In this document: positions 39,098 to 48,398 of the stretch, one piece after another
How positions within the stretch are numbered: position 1 is the first letter of the stretch
How the letters are laid out: each line of letters opens with the position of its first letter
Origin: Rhodococcus rhodnii
GTDB lineage: Bacteria > Actinomycetota > Actinomycetes > Mycobacteriales > Pseudonocardiaceae
DNA length: 60,701 bases
Reading direction: 5' to 3'
Assembly (NCBI GenBank): GCA_000720375.1
Contig: JOAA01000047.1
Location: 1-60,701 of the forward strand
Notes under the pieces: generated by a model
Seen by the model: only the letters and a program-made list of their open reading frames with translations
What the model was told of the DNA's origin: nothing
Database searches by the model: none
Made by a program: the position numbers and the translations under genes

Positions 39098-42000
39098 GTG
39101 TTTGCGCAGCTCAGCGGTATGGTTACGGCGCCGCGACGTGTCCTTGACAGGCTACGAAGGCGGTCGTTAAGGTCGGAGTCGGGTCTGGGGAGACGTGCGG
39201 TTGCGCCTTGTTGTCACACCGTCATAGCGGAGCGGGCAAACTCCGCCGCGGCAGGAGGATGCGCCTTGATTCCGCTGTCATTTTCCCAGCAACGGCTGTG
39301 GTTCCAGTATCGCATGGACGGGCCGGATTCCGCGTACAACATTCCGCTGGTGCTGAAACTGTCGGCACCGTTGGAGATCGCCACATTACGGCAGGCATTG
39401 AACGATTCCGTGCGGCGGCACGAAAGCCTGCGAACCGTGTTCCCCGATTATGACGGGCAGCCCTGCCAGCACGTCCTGCCCGCGGAACGGGTGAGCGTGT
39501 CGTGTGAGGTGCGCGTCGTCGCGCCTGAGGCGGTCGACCAGGCTGTGGCCGAGGTGTCCGACCACCTTTTCGATCTGGCCACGGACATCCCGATACACGC
39601 CTGCCTGATCAGCACGCACGCCGGCGAACAGACCCTTGTGCTTGTCCTGCACCACATCGCGACCGACGGTGGATCGACCTGGCCGCTAGGACGTGACCTG
39701 GCGGCCGCGTACAAGGCCCGGCTCGCCGGTGAACGCCCGGCATGGCGGCCACTTGAGCTGCAGTACGTGGATTACGCGTTGTGGCAACACGAAATGCTCG
39801 GCGACGAACTGCGCCCATTGCTGGACTTCTGGTCCGGGTACCTGGCCGGCCTGCCCGAGCGGGTGACGCTGCCGACAGACCGGCCACGGCCCGCCGTGGC
39901 AACCGGGCGTGGCGCGTCTGTCACGTTCGAAGTCCCCCGGGAGACGCACGAGCGGCTGGCCGAGATCGCCAGGCGGCACCACGTCACAGCCTTCATGATC
40001 GTGCACACCGCCCTGGCGGTCTTGTTCACCAGGCTCGGCGCGGGCACGGACATCCCGATCGGCGCGCCGGTGACCGGTCGCTCCGACGAGGCACTGGACG
40101 ATCTGGTCGGACTGTTCGTCAACACCATCGTGCTGCGTACCGACACCAGCGGGGACCCCACGTTCGCCGAGCTTCTCGAGCGCGTCCGGGAGGCCGACCT
40201 CGCCGCCTTCGCGCAGTCGGAACTCCCGTTCGACCGGCTGGTGGAGGCGCTCAACCCACCCCGCTCGACGGCACACACCCCGCTGTTCCAGACCGCCCTC
40301 ACCGTCGAGGCGGGCTCCGGCGGTGAAGGCGACGCGTTCGGTGCGCTCGGTGCCACCCTGCAGCCGGCCCTGACACGGACGGCCAAATGCGATCTCGCCT
40401 TCAGCCTGACCGAACGGTTCGATGTGGACGGCAGCCCAGCCGGGATGGGCGGGGAACTGGAGTACGCCACAGACCTGTACGATTCCGAAGGCGCACAACG
40501 GGTTGCCGCCCGGCTGGTGGCCGTGATGACCGAACTGGCCGGGTCGCCCGGCCGGCGGATCAGCGACTTCGACATCCTCATGCCCGCCGAACGCGAGTTG
40601 ATCCTGCACACCTGGAACGACACCACGGTTGACAACGAACGATGGCGGGCACCGCTGCCAACGCTCTTCGAGGAGCAGGTTCGTCGCACCCCGGACGCTC
40701 CCGCGCTCATCACTGACCTGACGTCGATCAGCTATGCCGAGCTCAACGCGAACGCCAACCGGCTGGCGCACCTGCTGATCGACTCCGGCATCGGGCCGGA
40801 GGACGTGGTCGCGATCGCCCTGCCGCGGTCAGTCCGGTTCATCACCGCGGTCCTGGCGGTGATGAAGGCCGGCGCCGCCTACATGCCGATCGACCTGGCG
40901 TACCCGGCGGAGCGGATGCGCTACCTGCTGACGGATGCCGCGCCCCGGATGATCCTCGGCGACGTGTCGGCGCCGGAGGCGATAGTCCGTGAAGCGCCTT
41001 GCGCGGTGGTCATGCTCGACTGCCCGGGCACGAGCACAGTCGTTGCCCGGCAACCGGATTGGGACCCGGACGACATCACCCGGGTGCGGCCGCTGCGGCT
41101 GGCCCACCCCGCCTACGTGATCTACACGTCCGGTTCGACCGGCCGGCCCAAAGGTGTCCTGGTGTCGCACCAGGGCATCGGCAACCTCGCGGACCTGCAG
41201 GCAGTTGGACCGGGCCGCCGGGTGCTGCAGCTGGTGTCGCCGAGTTTCGACCCGTTCGTTTCGGAGCTGGGCATGTCCCTGCTGTCCGGTGGCGCACTCG
41301 CGCTGCCGCCGGACGGGCCGCTGGTGGGCGACTCATTGCTGGATGTGCTGCGGCGCATGGAGATCACGGACGTGTCCTCGCCGGCGTCGGTGTTCGCCAC
41401 GATGCCGCCCGGTGAACTGCCGTCGCTGCGGCGGATGTGGGTCGGCGGCGAGGAACTCGCCAGCGACTACGTTGAGCGGTGGGCAGGTCTGGTCGACCTG
41501 CGTAACTGTTACGGGCCAACGGAAGCGACGATCATCACCACCATCTTGAGCGCGCCCATGCTGCCGGACGGCGTCGCAAAACCCGGAATCGGCACGGTCA
41601 TCCGCAACGTCCGCTGTTACGTGCTGGACGGCGCACTACGCCCAGTCCCGGTGGGTGTCGCGGGGGAGCTGTATGTCGCGGGCAACGGGCTCGCGCGCGG
41701 CTACCTGCGGCGACCTGCGCTGACGGCGGAACGGTTCGTTGCGTGTCCGTACGAGACGGGTACGCGGATGTATCGCACCGGCGACATTGTGCGGTGGCGT
41801 GCCGATGGGCAACTGGAGTTCGTCGGCCGGGTCGACGACCAGGTGAAGGTCCGTGGTGTGCGGATCGAGCTCGGCGAGATCGAGTCGGCGATCTCGGCGT
41901 TCCCCGGCGTCGAGCACGTCGCCGTCACGGTCAGGCAGGACGAGCCCGGGGACAAGCGGCTGGTCGCGTACCTGGCTGCTGGTGCGGATTTTTCGGTGGA

Positions 42001-43102
42001 CCGGCTGCGGGCCGCGATCCGGGGCGCGCTGCCGGGGTTCATGGTGCCGTCCGCGTTCGTGGTGCTCGACAGCCTGCCGGTGACGGTCAACGGGAAGCTC
42101 GACCGGCGGGCCTTGCCCACGCCTGTGGCGGCACCGAAGCGGCCGGCGGTTGACGAACCACGATCCCCGCGCGTCCGCGAGATGTGCCGGTTGTTCGCGG
42201 ACGCCCTAGGGGTGCCGGACGTCGGGGCGCACGAGAGCTTTTTCGAGCTGGGCGGGCATTCCATGCTGGCGGCTCAGATGATCGGCAAAGTGCGTGCGGT
42301 GTTCGGGGAGCAGCTGGGTATCCGGCACCTGTTCGCCAATCCGACGCCGGCCGGACTGGCCACCTGCGTGGCAGGCGCCGATCTCCCTGACCACATAACC
42401 GGCCCAGCGTCTGCGGTCGGCCTGGAGCCGGTACTCCTGCTGCGCGGCGGCGACGGCGACGGCGGCCCACCGGTGTTCTTCGTGCATCCGGCCGGCGGGC
42501 TCAGCTGGTGCTACTCACCGCTGGCGGGCATGCTCAGCGGCCGGGTCTACGGGCTGCAGGCCACCGGCCCGGAAGGGGTGCCGGGGAGCATCGACGAACT
42601 GGTCGACCGCCATGTCGGGCGGATCAGGGAGCTGTGCCCGGACGGCCCGTACTATCTGGCCGGCTGGTCACTGGGCGGAACGCTGGCGCACGCGATCGCG
42701 GGCCGGCTGGAGCCGGATGTCGCCATGCTGGCCCTGCTCGACGCCTACCCGGGCAGCCCGGACTCCTGGCAGGCACCTGACGATGAGGACGAGCTGCGGG
42801 CAGCGGCACTGACCACTGGGCTGGACGGGGTACTTGCCGAGACGGTCACCGCCGTGGCCAGGCAGACCATCGCGCGGATGCAGTCGTTCCGGTCCGGCAC
42901 GTTCGGCGGTCCGGTCCTGTTGTTCGAGGCCACCGAGAGCCGTGGCGCCGGCCTGGATGCGGCAGAGCGGTGGGCGGCCCACCTCAGTGGCCCGGTGGAG
43001 GTGCACCCGGTGCGGACCTCCCACGAGCAGATCACCGGGCCGGCGGCCGCGCAGCTGATCGGCCCGGTGATCGGCGACCGGATCGCTGCCGTGCGGCTAT
43101 GA
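39098..43102 (+). CDS. NRPS1: C-A-T-TE terminal module
   Basis: 1334 residues from GTG 39098 (ATG 39119 is an alternative; about 55 residues precede the first domain). The condensation domain begins at [20 protein letters not shown] with intact HHIATDG (His185, His186, Asp190). The adenylation domain contains [19 protein letters not shown] (about residue 674), [25 protein letters not shown] and [11 protein letters not shown]. My reading of the specificity positions is D-P-S-S-W-G-C-I-I-K, matching no code I know. The carrier site is [12 protein letters not shown] (Ser1055). The thioesterase has GWSLGG (Ser1191), Asp in LLDAYPG and a C-terminal SHEQI His. It adds the last residue and releases or cyclises the peptide. 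Confidence 0.93.
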   Translation: MFAQLSGMVTAPRRVLDRLRRRSLRSESGLGRRAVAPCCHTVIAERANSAAAGGCALIPLSFSQQRLWFQYRMDGPDSAYNIPLVLKLSAPLEIATLRQALNDSVRRHESLRTVFPDYDGQPCQHVLPAERVSVSCEVRVVAPEAVDQAVAEVSDHLFDLATDIPIHACLISTHAGEQTLVLVLHHIATDGGSTWPLGRDLAAAYKARLAGERPAWRPLELQYVDYALWQHEMLGDELRPLLDFWSGYLAGLPERVTLPTDRPRPAVATGRGASVTFEVPRETHERLAEIARRHHVTAFMIVHTALAVLFTRLGAGTDIPIGAPVTGRSDEALDDLVGLFVNTIVLRTDTSGDPTFAELLERVREADLAAFAQSELPFDRLVEALNPPRSTAHTPLFQTALTVEAGSGGEGDAFGALGATLQPALTRTAKCDLAFSLTERFDVDGSPAGMGGELEYATDLYDSEGAQRVAARLVAVMTELAGSPGRRISDFDILMPAERELILHTWNDTTVDNERWRAPLPTLFEEQVRRTPDAPALITDLTSISYAELNANANRLAHLLIDSGIGPEDVVAIALPRSVRFITAVLAVMKAGAAYMPIDLAYPAERMRYLLTDAAPRMILGDVSAPEAIVREAPCAVVMLDCPGTSTVVARQPDWDPDDITRVRPLRLAHPAYVIYTSGSTGRPKGVLVSHQGIGNLADLQAVGPGRRVLQLVSPSFDPFVSELGMSLLSGGALALPPDGPLVGDSLLDVLRRMEITDVSSPASVFATMPPGELPSLRRMWVGGEELASDYVERWAGLVDLRNCYGPTEATIITTILSAPMLPDGVAKPGIGTVIRNVRCYVLDGALRPVPVGVAGELYVAGNGLARGYLRRPALTAERFVACPYETGTRMYRTGDIVRWRADGQLEFVGRVDDQVKVRGVRIELGEIESAISAFPGVEHVAVTVRQDEPGDKRLVAYLAAGADFSVDRLRAAIRGALPGFMVPSAFVVLDSLPVTVNGKLDRRALPTPVAAPKRPAVDEPRSPRVREMCRLFADALGVPDVGAHESFFELGGHSMLAAQMIGKVRAVFGEQLGIRHLFANPTPAGLATCVAGADLPDHITGPASAVGLEPVLLLRGGDGDGGPPVFFVHPAGGLSWCYSPLAGMLSGRVYGLQATGPEGVPGSIDELVDRHVGRIRELCPDGPYYLAGWSLGGTLAHAIAGRLEPDVAMLALLDAYPGSPDSWQAPDDEDELRAAALTTGLDGVLAETVTAVARQTIARMQSFRSGTFGGPVLLFEATESRGAGLDAAERWAAHLSGPVEVHPVRTSHEQITGPAAAQLIGPVIGDRIAAVRL

Positions 43103-43678
43103 CGGCTTCGGGATCCGGGGAAAGGTCTGGAACTGGAATACGATGTCTTTGCGGTCGGCGTCCTCGGATTCTCCGCGCTTCTGCTCGTACCGGTCGACAA
43201 GGTTGTTCAGATCTTCACGCAGAGCGGTCAGTTCCGCGGCGCTGAGCCGCAGTTTCCAGTAGCCCATCCCGGCGGCTTCCTGCCACTCGGGCGGCCAGTC
43301 CTCGCTCATGAAACCGGCCGCCCTGCGGAATTGCTGTTGCAGAACTTCGCTTTTGAGAAGGGACAACAAACCCTGCAAATCACTATTGTCCAGGAAAGCC
43401 TCGGTATCCACGGCTGTATAGTCGTGCAACGCGTACCACCAGCGTTCCCGGCGGGTGCCACGGTCGACATCCTCGGCGACGAATCCGTGTTCGGCGAGTT
43501 GCCGTAGGTGCCAGCTCACATTTCCGCTGTCCTCACCCAGCTGTTTGGACAGCTTGGTCGCGGTCGAGGCGCCCTCCGACCGCAGTACCTCCAGGATTCG
43601 CACCCGGAGGGGGTGAGCCAGCCCGCGGAGCGAGGAGGCGTCGAGTCGCTTGACCCGCGGCTGCATATCTGACGACAT
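43097..43678 (-). CDS. ArsR-type winged-helix transcriptional regulator
   Basis: 193 residues. N-terminal wHTH of the ArsR/HTH_20 type: [40 protein letters not shown] then [13 protein letters not shown]. The metal-binding Cys motif of classic ArsR is absent, so a small organic ligand is more likely. The C-terminal half ([38 protein letters not shown]) is a helical domain common in this subgroup. Its end overlaps the end of NRPS1 by six bases (convergent). An inverted repeat lies 18 bp upstream of its start, and relatives of that repeat lie near NRPS1 and NRPS2, so it is the candidate cluster regulator. Confidence 0.88.
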   Translation of the reverse strand: MSSDMQPRVKRLDASSLRGLAHPLRVRILEVLRSEGASTATKLSKQLGEDSGNVSWHLRQLAEHGFVAEDVDRGTRRERWWYALHDYTAVDTEAFLDNSDLQGLLSLLKSEVLQQQFRRAAGFMSEDWPPEWQEAAGMGYWKLRLSAAELTALREDLNNLVDRYEQKRGESEDADRKDIVFQFQTFPRIPKPS

Positions 43679-43695
43679 GGTCCGCAGGGTACATT

Positions 43696-43724
43696 GCGAA
43701 GACCTCTTGGTAAAGTTGGGGGCG
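43696..43724. promoter_or_regulatory. Candidate ArsR autoregulatory operator
   Basis: GCGAAGACCTCTTGGTAAAG (43696-43715) followed by TTGGGGGCG. The inverted repeat is CGAAG-ACCT-CTTGG (4 of 5 paired). It lies 18 bp upstream of the ArsR start and shares a long core with the sites at 39063 and 56437. Confidence 0.6.
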
Positions 43725-43841
43725 CGGTACCACTAGGGCAATGCGTGCTGCCCGCGACACGGCTCGGCCGCCGGGCACCGACGAGGCCGGAAAGGCGACG
43801 CGCTGACCGAAACGCCGGATTCAGGAAAAGAACTCGATGTA

Positions 43842-45272
43842 TCAGTGGTCCAGCTGGAGCACCACGGCCTTCGGCTCGGTGAAGAAATCCCGGCTGAAGT
43901 CGCCGCCCTCCCTGCCGACGCCGGAGTCACCCGCGCCACCGAAAGGCGCACGCAAGTCGCGGACGAAGAAACAGTTGACCCATACCGTACCGGCACGCAT
44001 TTTCGCCGACACGCGATGAGCCCGATTCAGGTCGGTGGTGAAAAGCATTCCGTTAAGCCCGTACCTGGTACCGTTCGCGATACCGACCGCCTCGGCCTCG
44101 GTGTCGAACGGAGCCACCGCGACCACCGGCCCGAATATCTCGTCCCGCCACACACCGGAATCGAATGGGGCGTCCTGCACCACCGTCGGCCGGACGAACC
44201 AGCCATCACCGGCACCGCCGGTACGGATCTTCCCGCCCTCCGCGGCGATCCGGTCGAGATAGCCGCAGACCTTGTGATGGTGCTCGATCGAGGCGAGCGG
44301 GCCGATCTCGGTGTCCTGCCGGGCAGGATCCCCGAGCACCATCGCCTCGGCCGCCTCGACGAACCGGGCCATGAACTCGTCGTAGACCGGCCGCTGCACC
44401 AGTAGCCTGCTGCCGGCCAGGCAAACCTGGCCCGCGTTGGTGAAGATGGCCTTGATCGACCAGCGCACGGCGTTGTCCAGGTCCGCGTCGGCGAACACGA
44501 TGCTGGCGCCCTTGCCACCGAGTTCCAGGCTGACCGGGGTGAGGTTCGCCGCGGCCGCGGTGCTGATCGCCTTGCCGGTGGCCGACTCGCCGGTGAACGT
44601 GATCCGATCGACCCTCGGGTCACGGGTCAACGCCTCACCTGCCGACGCCGGACCGTAGCCATGCACGACGTTGAGCACCCCGGGTGGCATCCCGGCTTCC
44701 AGTGCCAGCCGGGCCAGCATCGTGGCCGAGGCCGGTGTGGACTCCGCCGGTTTGAGCACCACGGTGTTGCCCCACGCCAACGCCGGCGCGATCTTCCAGG
44801 TGCCGAGCATCAGCGGGAAATTCCACGGCGCGATGGCCGCGACCACGCCGGCCGGTTCGAACCGGGTGTAGCAGTGGTGGCCCGAATCCATCGGCAACGC
44901 CTGCGAGGTGGCCATCCGGGCGTGGTCGGCGAAGAACCGGAGGTTGCGGGCCGCGCGCGGCACGTCGTTGCCGGCGCTCTGGGCGACCGGCTTGCCCATG
45001 TCCCTGGTATCGGCCATGCCGAGCTCGGCAGCGCGCGACTCGACCAGGCCGGCCAGCCGATGCAGGATCTCGCCGCGTTCGGCGAATCCCATCCGCGGCC
45101 AGGGTCCTTCGTCGAAGGCCCGCCGGGCGGCGGCGACCGCCCGGCCGGCCTGCTCATGGCCGCCGACCGGGAACCGGGCCCACGCCGAGCGCGTCCACGG
45201 ATCGACCGAGTCCGCGATCGGTCCGGCCGGGCCGGACTCCTCGCCGTCGATGATGTGGCCGAAGAACTCCAT
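43842..45272 (-). CDS. HpaE/XylG-like semialdehyde dehydrogenase
   Basis: 476 residues from ATG 45272, with GGAGG five bases upstream. NAD(P)-dependent aldehyde dehydrogenase superfamily: AIAPWNFPLMLGTWKIAPAL, ITFTGESATGKAIS, the catalytic Glu in SLELGGKGASIVF, and catalytic Cys284 in TNAGQVCLAGSRLLVQ. The C-terminal VNCFFVRDLRAPFGGAGDSG resembles 2-hydroxymuconate and 5-carboxymethyl-2-hydroxymuconate semialdehyde dehydrogenases. It would oxidise the aldehyde made by catechol meta-cleavage to the dicarboxylic acid. It is the last gene of operon 2. The need for an aldehyde substrate implies that the catechol cleaved does not give a ketone, which favours 4-methylcatechol over 3-methylcatechol. 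Confidence 0.9.
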   Translation of the reverse strand: MEFFGHIIDGEESGPAGPIADSVDPWTRSAWARFPVGGHEQAGRAVAAARRAFDEGPWPRMGFAERGEILHRLAGLVESRAAELGMADTRDMGKPVAQSAGNDVPRAARNLRFFADHARMATSQALPMDSGHHCYTRFEPAGVVAAIAPWNFPLMLGTWKIAPALAWGNTVVLKPAESTPASATMLARLALEAGMPPGVLNVVHGYGPASAGEALTRDPRVDRITFTGESATGKAISTAAAANLTPVSLELGGKGASIVFADADLDNAVRWSIKAIFTNAGQVCLAGSRLLVQRPVYDEFMARFVEAAEAMVLGDPARQDTEIGPLASIEHHHKVCGYLDRIAAEGGKIRTGGAGDGWFVRPTVVQDAPFDSGVWRDEIFGPVVAVAPFDTEAEAVGIANGTRYGLNGMLFTTDLNRAHRVSAKMRAGTVWVNCFFVRDLRAPFGGAGDSGVGREGGDFSRDFFTEPKAVVLQLDH

Positions 45273-45286
45273 GGACGCCTCCGCGT

Positions 45287-45481
45287 TCAGCGTGCCGTGC
45301 GTTCGGCGATGGTCACGTCGCCTGCCGCCCAATGGGTGGCCGGGATCTCGCGAATCACCACCCGGATGTTGGCGTCCGGCACGTCCAACGCGCGCCGGGC
45401 CGCGGCGTGCACCTCATGGATGAGGTCACGCAGTCGCTCGGGATCCCTGCCCTCGACCAGGGTTATCTCGATCAGCGGCAT
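45287..45481 (-). CDS. 4-oxalocrotonate tautomerase-like enzyme
   Basis: 64 residues, start at ATG 45481, the second of two adjacent candidate starts, because this exposes the catalytic N-terminal proline: MPLIEITLVEGRDPERLRDL. Tautomerase-superfamily small subunits use Pro1 as the base and assemble as hexamers. Helix EVHAAARRALDVPDANIRVV and IREIPATHWAAGDV fit the 4-OT fold. It would convert the 2-hydroxymuconate-type dienol to the 2-oxo-3-enedioate needed by the decarboxylase encoded just before it. Its start overlaps the preceding stop by one base (TGATG), so translation is coupled. Confidence 0.9.
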   Translation of the reverse strand: MPLIEITLVEGRDPERLRDLIHEVHAAARRALDVPDANIRVVIREIPATHWAAGDVTIAERTAR

Positions 45482-46263
45482 CACGGCGCCGCCGTCAGCC
45501 GGACCTGCCCGAGATGACCGAACTCGGCGACCACCTCGATGCCCGGGGTCAGCCGCACGGCTTCGGTGAGGCTGCCGGTGAACACGACCGAGCCGGCCTC
45601 GATGGCCTTCCCGCGGCGCGCCAGCTCGTTGGCCGCCAACGCGAGCGCTGCCGCGGGATGCCCGAGCACCGCTGCCCCCGTCGCCGTGGCGACCTGCTGG
45701 CCATCCACCGACAATCGGCAGGACTCAGCCGCCAGGTCGATCGCGGACACGGCCACCTCGGTGTCACCGAGCACGAACAGACCGGACGAGGTGTTGTCCG
45801 CGACCACGTCCGGCAGCGTGAACCGGAAGCCCAGGTAACGGCTGTCGATGATCTCGATGCCCGCCCGGACCGACGCGACGGCCGCGAGGGCGTCGTCCTG
45901 GGTGACGCCCGGCCCGGCCAGCCGCTCACCCAGGACGAGCACGATCTCCGGCTCGGCCCGCGGCTGGATCAGCCGGTTCAACGGGACGGGTGTGCCGGCC
46001 GGCAGCAGCATGCTGCCGGTCAACCAGCCGGTCACCGGCACGGAAATACCGATGCTGTGCTGCTTCGCGGCTGAGGTCAGGCCGAGTTTGATGCCGGCCA
46101 GCGACTCACCACGACGCAGCCGCCGGTGCAGAGTTTCGTCCTGGACGGCGTATCCCAGATCGGTGTCCAGTGCAGGCCACTCTTCGGTGATCTGCAGCCG
46201 CGCAGTCACGCGGCCCTCCGCGCCGAGCAGTTCGTCTGCCGCCCAGGCGATCCCCGCGTCCAT
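45481..46263 (-). CDS. XylI-like 2-oxo-3-hexenedioate (4-oxalocrotonate) decarboxylase
   Basis: 260 residues of the decarboxylase/hydratase (XylI/XylJ, fumarylacetoacetase-like) family: AGIKLGLTSAAKQHSIGISV, IQPRAEPEIVLVLGERLAGP with the metal-binding Glu residues, and IEIIDSRYLGFRFTLPDVVA then DNTSSGLFVLG. The DSRY..F.F.L..VVADN.SS string is nearer XylI/DmpH decarboxylases than the XylJ hydratases (DSRI..W.I...DTVADNAS). It would release CO2 from methyl-oxalocrotonate to give 2-hydroxyhexa-2,4-dienoate. It is the only member of this family in the window, so no hydratase step is evident. Mg-dependent activity is expected from the family. Confidence 0.83.
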   Translation of the reverse strand: MDAGIAWAADELLGAEGRVTARLQITEEWPALDTDLGYAVQDETLHRRLRRGESLAGIKLGLTSAAKQHSIGISVPVTGWLTGSMLLPAGTPVPLNRLIQPRAEPEIVLVLGERLAGPGVTQDDALAAVASVRAGIEIIDSRYLGFRFTLPDVVADNTSSGLFVLGDTEVAVSAIDLAAESCRLSVDGQQVATATGAAVLGHPAAALALAANELARRGKAIEAGSVVFTGSLTEAVRLTPGIEVVAEFGHLGQVRLTAAP

Positions 46264-46269
46264 GACCGG

Positions 46270-47856
46270 CTACCTCCGGCGCGTCAGGTTGGACCTGACG
46301 TCTTTCAGGTGCGAGAAGGAGTCCAGGTCCGGCACAGTCCAGCCGTCCAGGTCGTACTCCTGCAGGCAGCGTTCGGCGAAGCCCTTGTAGCCCTCGATCT
46401 GCCCGGTGGCCGTCTGTGCCATCACGATCTCCGCGCGGACCCCTTCGTGGTTGCCGGCGTAGTTGCGTTCGTACAGGTCGTGCCGTCCGGCGAATTCGGT
46501 GCCCACCGCGTCCCACAGCAACTTCATCAGCTTGACGCGGCTCACCGCGTCGTAGCCGTTCGAGCCGCGCACGTACTTGTCCAGGTACGGCCGGGTCACC
46601 GGGTTCTGGAAGTCCTCGACGCTGGAGTTGACGTAGATCAGGCCGCTGGCCACGTCCTGCTCGATGATCTCGCGGATCCGCGGGTATCCGATGGTCATGA
46701 ACCAGCGGTAGGCCAGGCCGTAGTCCAGCCGCGGCAGCAGCGCCCCGCCGACCCACTCCTGCGGGTTGCGCGCTGCGGCGTCGCTCAACGCCCAGAACAT
46801 GTTGCGCCAGGCGATCACCTCGCCGACCCTGGTCTGCACGCCGCGGAAGTCCTTGGACCCGGTCGCCTCCAGCGCCTTGATCAGCAGCCCGGCGATGAAG
46901 TCGATCTTGACGCCGAGCCGGATGCAACCCTGGAACGTCAGCCGTTCCAGGAAACCCGACTGGGGCACGAAGTTGCTCACCCGGTCCGGGTCGCCGTAGA
47001 GGAACACGTTCTCCCACGGGATCAGGACCTTGTCCATGATGAACATCGTGTCGTTCTCGTCCAGCCTGCTCGAGAGCGGATAGTCGAACGGGCTGCCCAT
47101 CACCGCGGCTGCCGACGAGTACGACGGGCGGCAGATCAGCTTGAGTCCCGGCGCGTTCATCGGCACGGTCGCCACCAGTGCGAACTCGCGCTTCTTGAGC
47201 GGAAGGCCGTAGTGCGAGATGAAGTTGTAGTGGGTCAGCGCGGACCCGGTGGCGACCACCTTCGCGCCGCTGACCACCAGCCCGTTGTCCGTCTCCTTCT
47301 CGACGTGCACGAACACGTCTTTGACGTCGTCGGACGGGCGGTGCCGGTCGACCGGCGGGTGCACGATGGCGTGGTTCCAGTAGAGCACCTTCTCCTGCGA
47401 CTCCCGGTACCACCGGCGGGCGTTCTCCTGGTACGGGTCGTAGTAGTCCGCGTTCGCACCGAGCGTGCCGAGGAACGCCGCCTTGTAGTCCGGGCTGCGG
47501 CCCATCCAGCCGTAGGTGATCCGGGACCACTCGGCGATCGCCTCGCGGTCGCCGACCAGGTCTTCGACCGAACGCGGCGTACGGAAGAACTTGTGGGTGA
47601 ACCCGTCACTGCCGGTGTCCGTCGGCGCGGTGAGCACGCTCTGCTTTCCCGGGTCGTGCAAGGCGTTGTACAGCCGGGCGGTCATCCGCGCCTGGTTGGC
47701 GAAGGCAGGATGCTCGGTGACGTCGTCTATACGGTCGCCGTAGATGTAGACCTCGCGGCCGTCGCGCAGGCTCTCGATGTACTCGTCGCCGGTGAGCGGC
47801 CGGGTCTTGCGCGCGCCGCCGGTGGCCGTGTCGAACTTTTCCTGTTGCAGTGTCAC
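46270..47856 (-). CDS. HpaB-like FADH2-dependent aromatic hydroxylase 2
   Basis: 528 residues, the same family as the operon 1 enzyme and clearly homologous to it: [80 protein letters not shown] and [21 protein letters not shown]. Its stop lies 6 bp before the decarboxylase start, and it overlaps the flavin reductase gene by 4 bp, so this pair forms the two-component hydroxylase of operon 2. In the proposed route it ortho-hydroxylates m-cresol to 4-methylcatechol. Alternatively it could act on 6-methylsalicylate before or with loss of CO2. Confidence 0.9.
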   Translation of the reverse strand: MTLQQEKFDTATGGARKTRPLTGDEYIESLRDGREVYIYGDRIDDVTEHPAFANQARMTARLYNALHDPGKQSVLTAPTDTGSDGFTHKFFRTPRSVEDLVGDREAIAEWSRITYGWMGRSPDYKAAFLGTLGANADYYDPYQENARRWYRESQEKVLYWNHAIVHPPVDRHRPSDDVKDVFVHVEKETDNGLVVSGAKVVATGSALTHYNFISHYGLPLKKREFALVATVPMNAPGLKLICRPSYSSAAAVMGSPFDYPLSSRLDENDTMFIMDKVLIPWENVFLYGDPDRVSNFVPQSGFLERLTFQGCIRLGVKIDFIAGLLIKALEATGSKDFRGVQTRVGEVIAWRNMFWALSDAAARNPQEWVGGALLPRLDYGLAYRWFMTIGYPRIREIIEQDVASGLIYVNSSVEDFQNPVTRPYLDKYVRGSNGYDAVSRVKLMKLLWDAVGTEFAGRHDLYERNYAGNHEGVRAEIVMAQTATGQIEGYKGFAERCLQEYDLDGWTVPDLDSFSHLKDVRSNLTRRR

Positions 47857-48398
47857 GGTTTCCTCCCCTTACGTAGGATCTCGGCCCAGCGCCACGCGCC
47901 GCGGGTGCCCGGCTGCCAGCCTGTCGGGGCCGGTCGGCCGAGCTGATGGAATTCCTTGCGGTGAAAGACAAGCGGGTCACCTTCACCGAGCTCCACGTGC
48001 TGCACCTCGCCGAGGTGCAGCACGTGGTCGCCGCCGTCATACGACGCCCACGGTGTGCACGAGATGGTGGCCAGGCAGCCGAGCAGCCGGGGCGTCCCGT
48101 CGTCGTCAGCCCACCGGATGTCCGCGGGAACAGTGCCGCGCCGCCCGGCGAAATGCAGTGCCACATCGTGCTGGGATGCCGCGAGGATGTTGACACAGAA
48201 GGGCGAACTGCCCAGGTAGTCACACGCCTTGCTGCGCCGGTCGAGCGACACCATGACAAGCGACGGATCCAGCGACACCGAGGAGAAGGCGTTCACGGTG
48301 ACACCGTGCACTCCATCGGCGCTGTCGGTGGTCACCACGGTGACGCCCGTCGCGAACAACCCGAGACAGCTGCGTAGTGCCATCGTGTCCACGGTCAT
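47853..48398 (-). CDS. Flavin reductase partner (HpaC-like)
   Basis: 181 residues starting [20 protein letters not shown]. Flavin reductase family with split-barrel motifs: [60 protein letters not shown], and [20 protein letters not shown] (the GDH-type motif). It reduces FAD or FMN with NAD(P)H and passes reduced flavin to an HpaB-type oxygenase. It overlaps the PKS stop (ATGA) and the hydroxylase start. As the only such reductase in the window, it may serve both HpaB-like enzymes. Confidence 0.9.
   Translation of the reverse strand: MTVDTMALRSCLGLFATGVTVVTTDSADGVHGVTVNAFSSVSLDPSLVMVSLDRRSKACDYLGSSPFCVNILAASQHDVALHFAGRRGTVPADIRWADDDGTPRLLGCLATISCTPWASYDGGDHVLHLGEVQHVELGEGDPLVFHRKEFHQLGRPAPTGWQPGTRGAWRWAEILRKGRKP

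Noticed and set aside
43842..46263. Homoprotocatechuate (HpaDEFG) degradation
   Set aside because: The dioxygenase is XylE-like rather than HpaD-like, and the XylI-like decarboxylase signature does not fit the HpaG route.
46106..47530. Long minus-strand open frame over the second HpaB-like gene
   Set aside because: Alanine/arginine/glycine-rich out-of-frame translation of the genuine hydroxylase; no family pattern.
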